From Paenalcaligenes sp050487225 (lineage in GTDB: Bacteria > Pseudomonadota > Gammaproteobacteria > Burkholderiales > Burkholderiaceae_B): a DNA stretch of 64,000 bases. The translations under genes and the position numbers were made by a program. The DNA lies in contig NZ_JBKQGY010000001.1 in NCBI RefSeq assembly GCF_050487225.1, positions 806,001-870,000 of the forward strand. The letters run 5' to 3'. Below are positions 60,806 to 64,000 of this stretch, piece by piece (within the stretch, counting starts at the first letter, position 1; the number at the start of each line of letters is the position of its first letter). The notes under the pieces were generated by a model. It did no database searches. It had not been told where the DNA came from and saw nothing but the letters and a program-made list of their open reading frames with translations.

Positions 60806-63739
60806 ATGGCATCAGGATTTACCCGCCGTGACTTCATCAAACTAGGTACGTTTGCTGGCATCACGGTTACGTTGGCACGCCTGCCCTTTGCCCATGCAAT
60901 AGAAGTTCATTCCGGCCTGGGCGCATCTGGCTGGATGAGCAACGATGGACAAGCCCGCTATCGCTGGGATGCTATACGCAAAGTCACGGGGCAGAAAGTC
61001 TTTGCACGCGACTTCCGCGCCATGAACCTACCCGGCTGGCCTAAGCAACAAGCACATGCATTTTTTGTGAAGGCCACCCAAGCCGATAAAACCTTTGAAG
61101 GGTTAGCACTAGACAGATTAGGTGATGACTTACAACCCGATAGGTTGCTTTTCCATGAGGACCTAGAGCGCGATGGCATACAAGTGCCTAAGCCTGCCGA
61201 CCTGGGCCCAGACTTTTATGGTCAAAGCTTTCTAACACCCAAAGGTACCACCCCCACCATGCTGGGCCACCCCGTAGCCCTCTTGGTGTATCACGATTTT
61301 GACAAGTTCGAGGCCGCCAAACGCCAACTGCGTTTTGATACCGAATTTGTGCTGTATGGCAAAACCACTGGCCCCAACCCGCCGCCTAACTTTGGTGCGG
61401 CACGCTACGTGCGTATTGGTGGTGAATCGCCCACTGGCGAGCCAGAGTTCTCCCCCATTCAAGACGCCGTAATTTGGGGCAGCTTTGATGGTGCTACCGC
61501 TGTTTGGCCACCTGCTGACCAAGATGGGATTTTTGTACCTCAATCGGTCATGCATAAACATCGTGGCGGTGGTGCAGGCAATCGCGACCCTCAACAAGTC
61601 GCACAAGAAACCTACAAACCCATGCAGCGCGGCATGGAAGCCGCAGCCATCATTGCTGCTGATATAGAGGCCGCACGCCAAGACCCCGACAAAATTGTGA
61701 TTGAGCGCCATGGTTACTCACAATCCATAGACCCCTGTGCGATGGAGCCCGACAACGGCAATGCGTGGTACGACGCTGATACCCGCACTCTGCATATTCT
61801 GGCGGCAGCACAATCCCCCTATGAAGTCGCGCGTGTTGCTGCCTTCATGGTGAAAGACAACAAACGCTTCCCCGTAGAGCATATTGAAATTCTAACGGGT
61901 ACCACCGTTGGTTATGGCTCTAAAGACCACTCTATCTTCCCCTTCTACGTAATTGCTGCCTGTTTTTACGGCGATGGCCTGCCTGTACGCTTGGCAAACG
62001 ACCGTTACGAACAGTTCCAGATGGGTATTAAACGCCATGCGTTTGATATGAACGTGAGCATCACTGCTGACAGAAAAACAGGGCAATTCGAGATACTAAA
62101 AGGCGACTATGCCTGTGACGGCGGCGGACGCGCCAACTTCTCGTTCTCAGTAGCCCAAGTAGGCGCTACTGCTGCCCAGTCTATTTATTACTTCCCTAAA
62201 TCAGACTTAGCCAGCACAGCCTTGTCCAGCCGCGCGGTAGAAGCTGGCTCCATGCGTGGGTATGGCACCATCCAAACCATGACCATGACTGAGATGCTGG
62301 TAGACGAGCTGGCATCTGAGTTAAAGATGGATGCCATTGAGTTACGCCGTCGTAATGCTCTGCTGCCCAACTACCCCAACACACAAGGCGCCGTTCAGCT
62401 AGGTGAGCCCCGTTTGGTAGAAATGCTGGATATCGCCAGCAAACACCCTCTCTGGCTGAATAAAGACAACGCCAAAGCCGAGTTCGACGCAGCCAACCCA
62501 GGCAAAAGCTACGGCGTAGGTTTTGCACAAGTCCAAAAGGACTACGGTACTGGTGCGGATACTAGCGCCTTGGTGCTGGAATTTGATGCGGATGGCAACA
62601 TCACCATGCGTCACTGTTTGCAAGAGATTGGCACGGGTGCTACCACAGCCCAGCAAGTCATGATTCAACAAATGCTGGGACAAGCCCCTGAAACGGTAGA
62701 ATTTGGTGTAACTGAATTCGCACAACTGCCCTTAGTCAGCAACTGGTCGCCCTACACCACCACACAGGAAGAACAAGATAAGCTCGCAGCCAACCCATTT
62801 TGGGTACCTTTCATGCTGCCTGCCATGAGTGCTTCTAATAGTGTGTACTTCATTGGTTTCGGTACACGCCAAGCGGCTAACTTCTTGTTAGAACACAGCC
62901 TCTGGCCTGCTGCCAAAGCCATTTGGAGTGATGGCCCTGCCGGCGGTGAAATCGCTCCAGGCGATGTGGCATTGTCTGATCTGCGCGCCTACCCCGGCGG
63001 TATTGGTGGCGCAGGCATGACGCCTATTCCTTTTGCGCAACTCGCTAAAAAAGCTCACGAAATGGGGCTCATTACTGGTGTTGCTTTGCACTGTTTCAGC
63101 CGCTGGGAATGGGCCAGAGGCAGCTTTGACATCCCCGGTTCTGGTGAACGCACCCTACCGGTAGATGCACTAGCGGTACGCTACGGTGATGGTGCCTCTG
63201 AAGCCTTGAAAAAACGCATGACCACTGGCGGCTACGACTACCTCAAACGCAGCAAAATCGACTACCCACCCGTACAACGTAACAATGCAGGCGTCACCAC
63301 CTACACACCTGCCGCCTGTTTGGTGGAGCTTAACGTCAACACCTTTACTGGTGATGTAGAAATCATGCGCCTGCATAATCTACTAGACCCCGGCAAAGTT
63401 GTTGTGCAAGCGCTGGTTTCAGGCCAACAGCAAGGCGGTCTTGCTATGGGTATAGGCCACGCATTGATGGAAGAATTGCCGCTCTATGAAGATGGCCCCG
63501 GTAACGGTACGTGGAACTTCAACCGCTACACCTTGCCGCGCGCTAAAAACGTCGCTGTCTGGAACCAGACCGTGGATTATCTCCCCCCACTTTCAGAAAC
63601 CTCGCCCCCTAAAGGCATGGCAGAAGTGGTCATGATCCCTGTGGTTTCGGCCATTAGTAATGCCGTAGCACATGCTACCGGCAAACGTTTTTACGAACTC
63701 CCCATCACCGCAGAGAAAATCAAGGAAGCCTTAGCATGA
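60806..63739 (+). CDS. Tat-exported molybdenum hydroxylase large subunit (IorB / aldehyde oxidoreductase-like)
   Basis: Molybdopterin-binding subunit of the xanthine dehydrogenase family, 977 residues. It starts with a twin-arginine signal (GFTRRDFIKLG, R7-R8), so the folded enzyme is exported. The core shows GSMRGYGTIQTMTMTEMLVDELA (substrate-region Arg), FAQVQKDYGTGADTSALVLEFDADGNITMRHCLQEIGTGATTAQQVM (Mo-cofactor loop) and a C-terminal GMAEVVMIPVVSAISNAVAHATGKRFYELPITAEKI with the catalytic Glu. This is the large-subunit-first order of isoquinoline 1-oxidoreductase and related enzymes. AGGGAGA lies before the ATG. Oxidises an aldehyde or N-heterocycle in the periplasm; substrate not known. 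Confidence 0.9.
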   Translation: MASGFTRRDFIKLGTFAGITVTLARLPFAHAIEVHSGLGASGWMSNDGQARYRWDAIRKVTGQKVFARDFRAMNLPGWPKQQAHAFFVKATQADKTFEGLALDRLGDDLQPDRLLFHEDLERDGIQVPKPADLGPDFYGQSFLTPKGTTPTMLGHPVALLVYHDFDKFEAAKRQLRFDTEFVLYGKTTGPNPPPNFGAARYVRIGGESPTGEPEFSPIQDAVIWGSFDGATAVWPPADQDGIFVPQSVMHKHRGGGAGNRDPQQVAQETYKPMQRGMEAAAIIAADIEAARQDPDKIVIERHGYSQSIDPCAMEPDNGNAWYDADTRTLHILAAAQSPYEVARVAAFMVKDNKRFPVEHIEILTGTTVGYGSKDHSIFPFYVIAACFYGDGLPVRLANDRYEQFQMGIKRHAFDMNVSITADRKTGQFEILKGDYACDGGGRANFSFSVAQVGATAAQSIYYFPKSDLASTALSSRAVEAGSMRGYGTIQTMTMTEMLVDELASELKMDAIELRRRNALLPNYPNTQGAVQLGEPRLVEMLDIASKHPLWLNKDNAKAEFDAANPGKSYGVGFAQVQKDYGTGADTSALVLEFDADGNITMRHCLQEIGTGATTAQQVMIQQMLGQAPETVEFGVTEFAQLPLVSNWSPYTTTQEEQDKLAANPFWVPFMLPAMSASNSVYFIGFGTRQAANFLLEHSLWPAAKAIWSDGPAGGEIAPGDVALSDLRAYPGGIGGAGMTPIPFAQLAKKAHEMGLITGVALHCFSRWEWARGSFDIPGSGERTLPVDALAVRYGDGASEALKKRMTTGGYDYLKRSKIDYPPVQRNNAGVTTYTPAACLVELNVNTFTGDVEIMRLHNLLDPGKVVVQALVSGQQQGGLAMGIGHALMEELPLYEDGPGNGTWNFNRYTLPRAKNVAVWNQTVDYLPPLSETSPPKGMAEVVMIPVVSAISNAVAHATGKRFYELPITAEKIKEALA

Positions 63740-64000
63740 GCTTAGAAAAACAACCCCTGACGCTCACGATCAACGGCAAAACCATTGGTCCTGTAGACGT
63801 TCCTGTCGACATGCCCATGATCGACTTTCTGCATGAGCACCTCAACCTCACGGGCACGCGCTTTGGTTGCGGCCAAGGCATTTGTCACGCCTGTACCATC
63901 GTAGAGAACCATCCTGATGGTACGACCACCGAAAGCCGTACCTGTGTGTTTAGCGCCCACTACTTCAACAACAAGTCCATCACGACTATTGAAGGCCAAG
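63736..64000 (+). CDS. (2Fe-2S)-binding subunit of the molybdenum hydroxylase, cut by window end
   Basis: Begins at an ATG overlapping the large-subunit stop (ATGA) and runs off the window after 88 codons. The N-terminal ferredoxin domain is plain: MSLEKQPLTLTINGKTIGP, FLHEHLNLTGTRFGCGQGICHACTIVENHP with three cluster cysteines (C-x4-C-x2-C), then SRTCVFSA with the fourth. The second [2Fe-2S] domain is beyond the window. It passes electrons from the molybdenum subunit, usually to a cytochrome c or quinone. Confidence 0.92.
   Translation, partial: MSLEKQPLTLTINGKTIGPVDVPVDMPMIDFLHEHLNLTGTRFGCGQGICHACTIVENHPDGTTTESRTCVFSAHYFNNKSITTIEGQ

Noticed and set aside
1..64000. CRISPR arrays, insertion sequences, prophage, tRNA or rRNA genes
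   Set aside because: No regular repeat-spacer pattern, transposase, integrase, phage gene or recognisable tRNA/rRNA segment was seen on reading both strands.

Overview
The window reads as chromosomal DNA of a betaproteobacterium, most likely Burkholderiales and probably Alcaligenaceae. Support comes from the gene blocks cysI-DUF934, gshB-EIIA(Man)-HPr-EI, pheS-pheT-ihfA-merR and thrS-infC, from the protein sequences, and from a moderate G+C content estimated by eye. I see no IS element, prophage, CRISPR array, tRNA or rRNA. Genus is not decided here.

Layout. 1-7.8 kb is a copper block: a possible DUF2946 protein (partial), an OprC/NosA-type TonB copper receptor, the Cu(I) exporter CopA and the chaperone CopZ. 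A MerR-GNAT-MepB segment lies between copA and copZ and is flanked by two near-identical inverted terminators. 7.8-13.7 kb has sulfite reductase (cysI-DUF934), an AraC regulator, a GNAT and a diguanylate cyclase. 13.9-37.5 kb is a patchwork of small regulator-plus-transporter or regulator-plus-enzyme units: MFS carriers, BenE with an XRE-cupin regulator, siderophore-interacting protein with TetR, DHFR-like with TetR, MarR with Bcr/CflA, DMT with LysR, several GNATs, AlkB, FUSC, and a GltS-amidohydrolase-CobW operon. A 97-residue unknown gene there sits behind a very good LexA box.

37.6-43.9 kb is a complete SUF iron-sulfur operon (regulator-sufBCDSUT) with a clear operator. Divergent from it, at 44.1 kb, is one open reading frame that joins an ECF sigma-factor-like region to a membrane anti-sigma (RskA-type) region. 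45.7-60.4 kb is housekeeping, mostly on the minus strand: thrS-infC, gshB-PTS, ubiK, comM, rpmI-rplT, pheST, ihfA and merR. The usual infC-rpmI junction is broken by about 6 kb of other genes. infC appears to start at AUC. The window ends in a Tat-exported molybdenum hydroxylase operon.

The strongest regulatory finding is upstream of thrS. An 11-residue leader peptide with six Thr codons is followed by a terminator and a competing antiterminator, the classic layout of threonine-sensitive transcription attenuation. The second main finding is the sigma/anti-sigma fusion. Both rest on direct reading of the sequence; their function is inferred.
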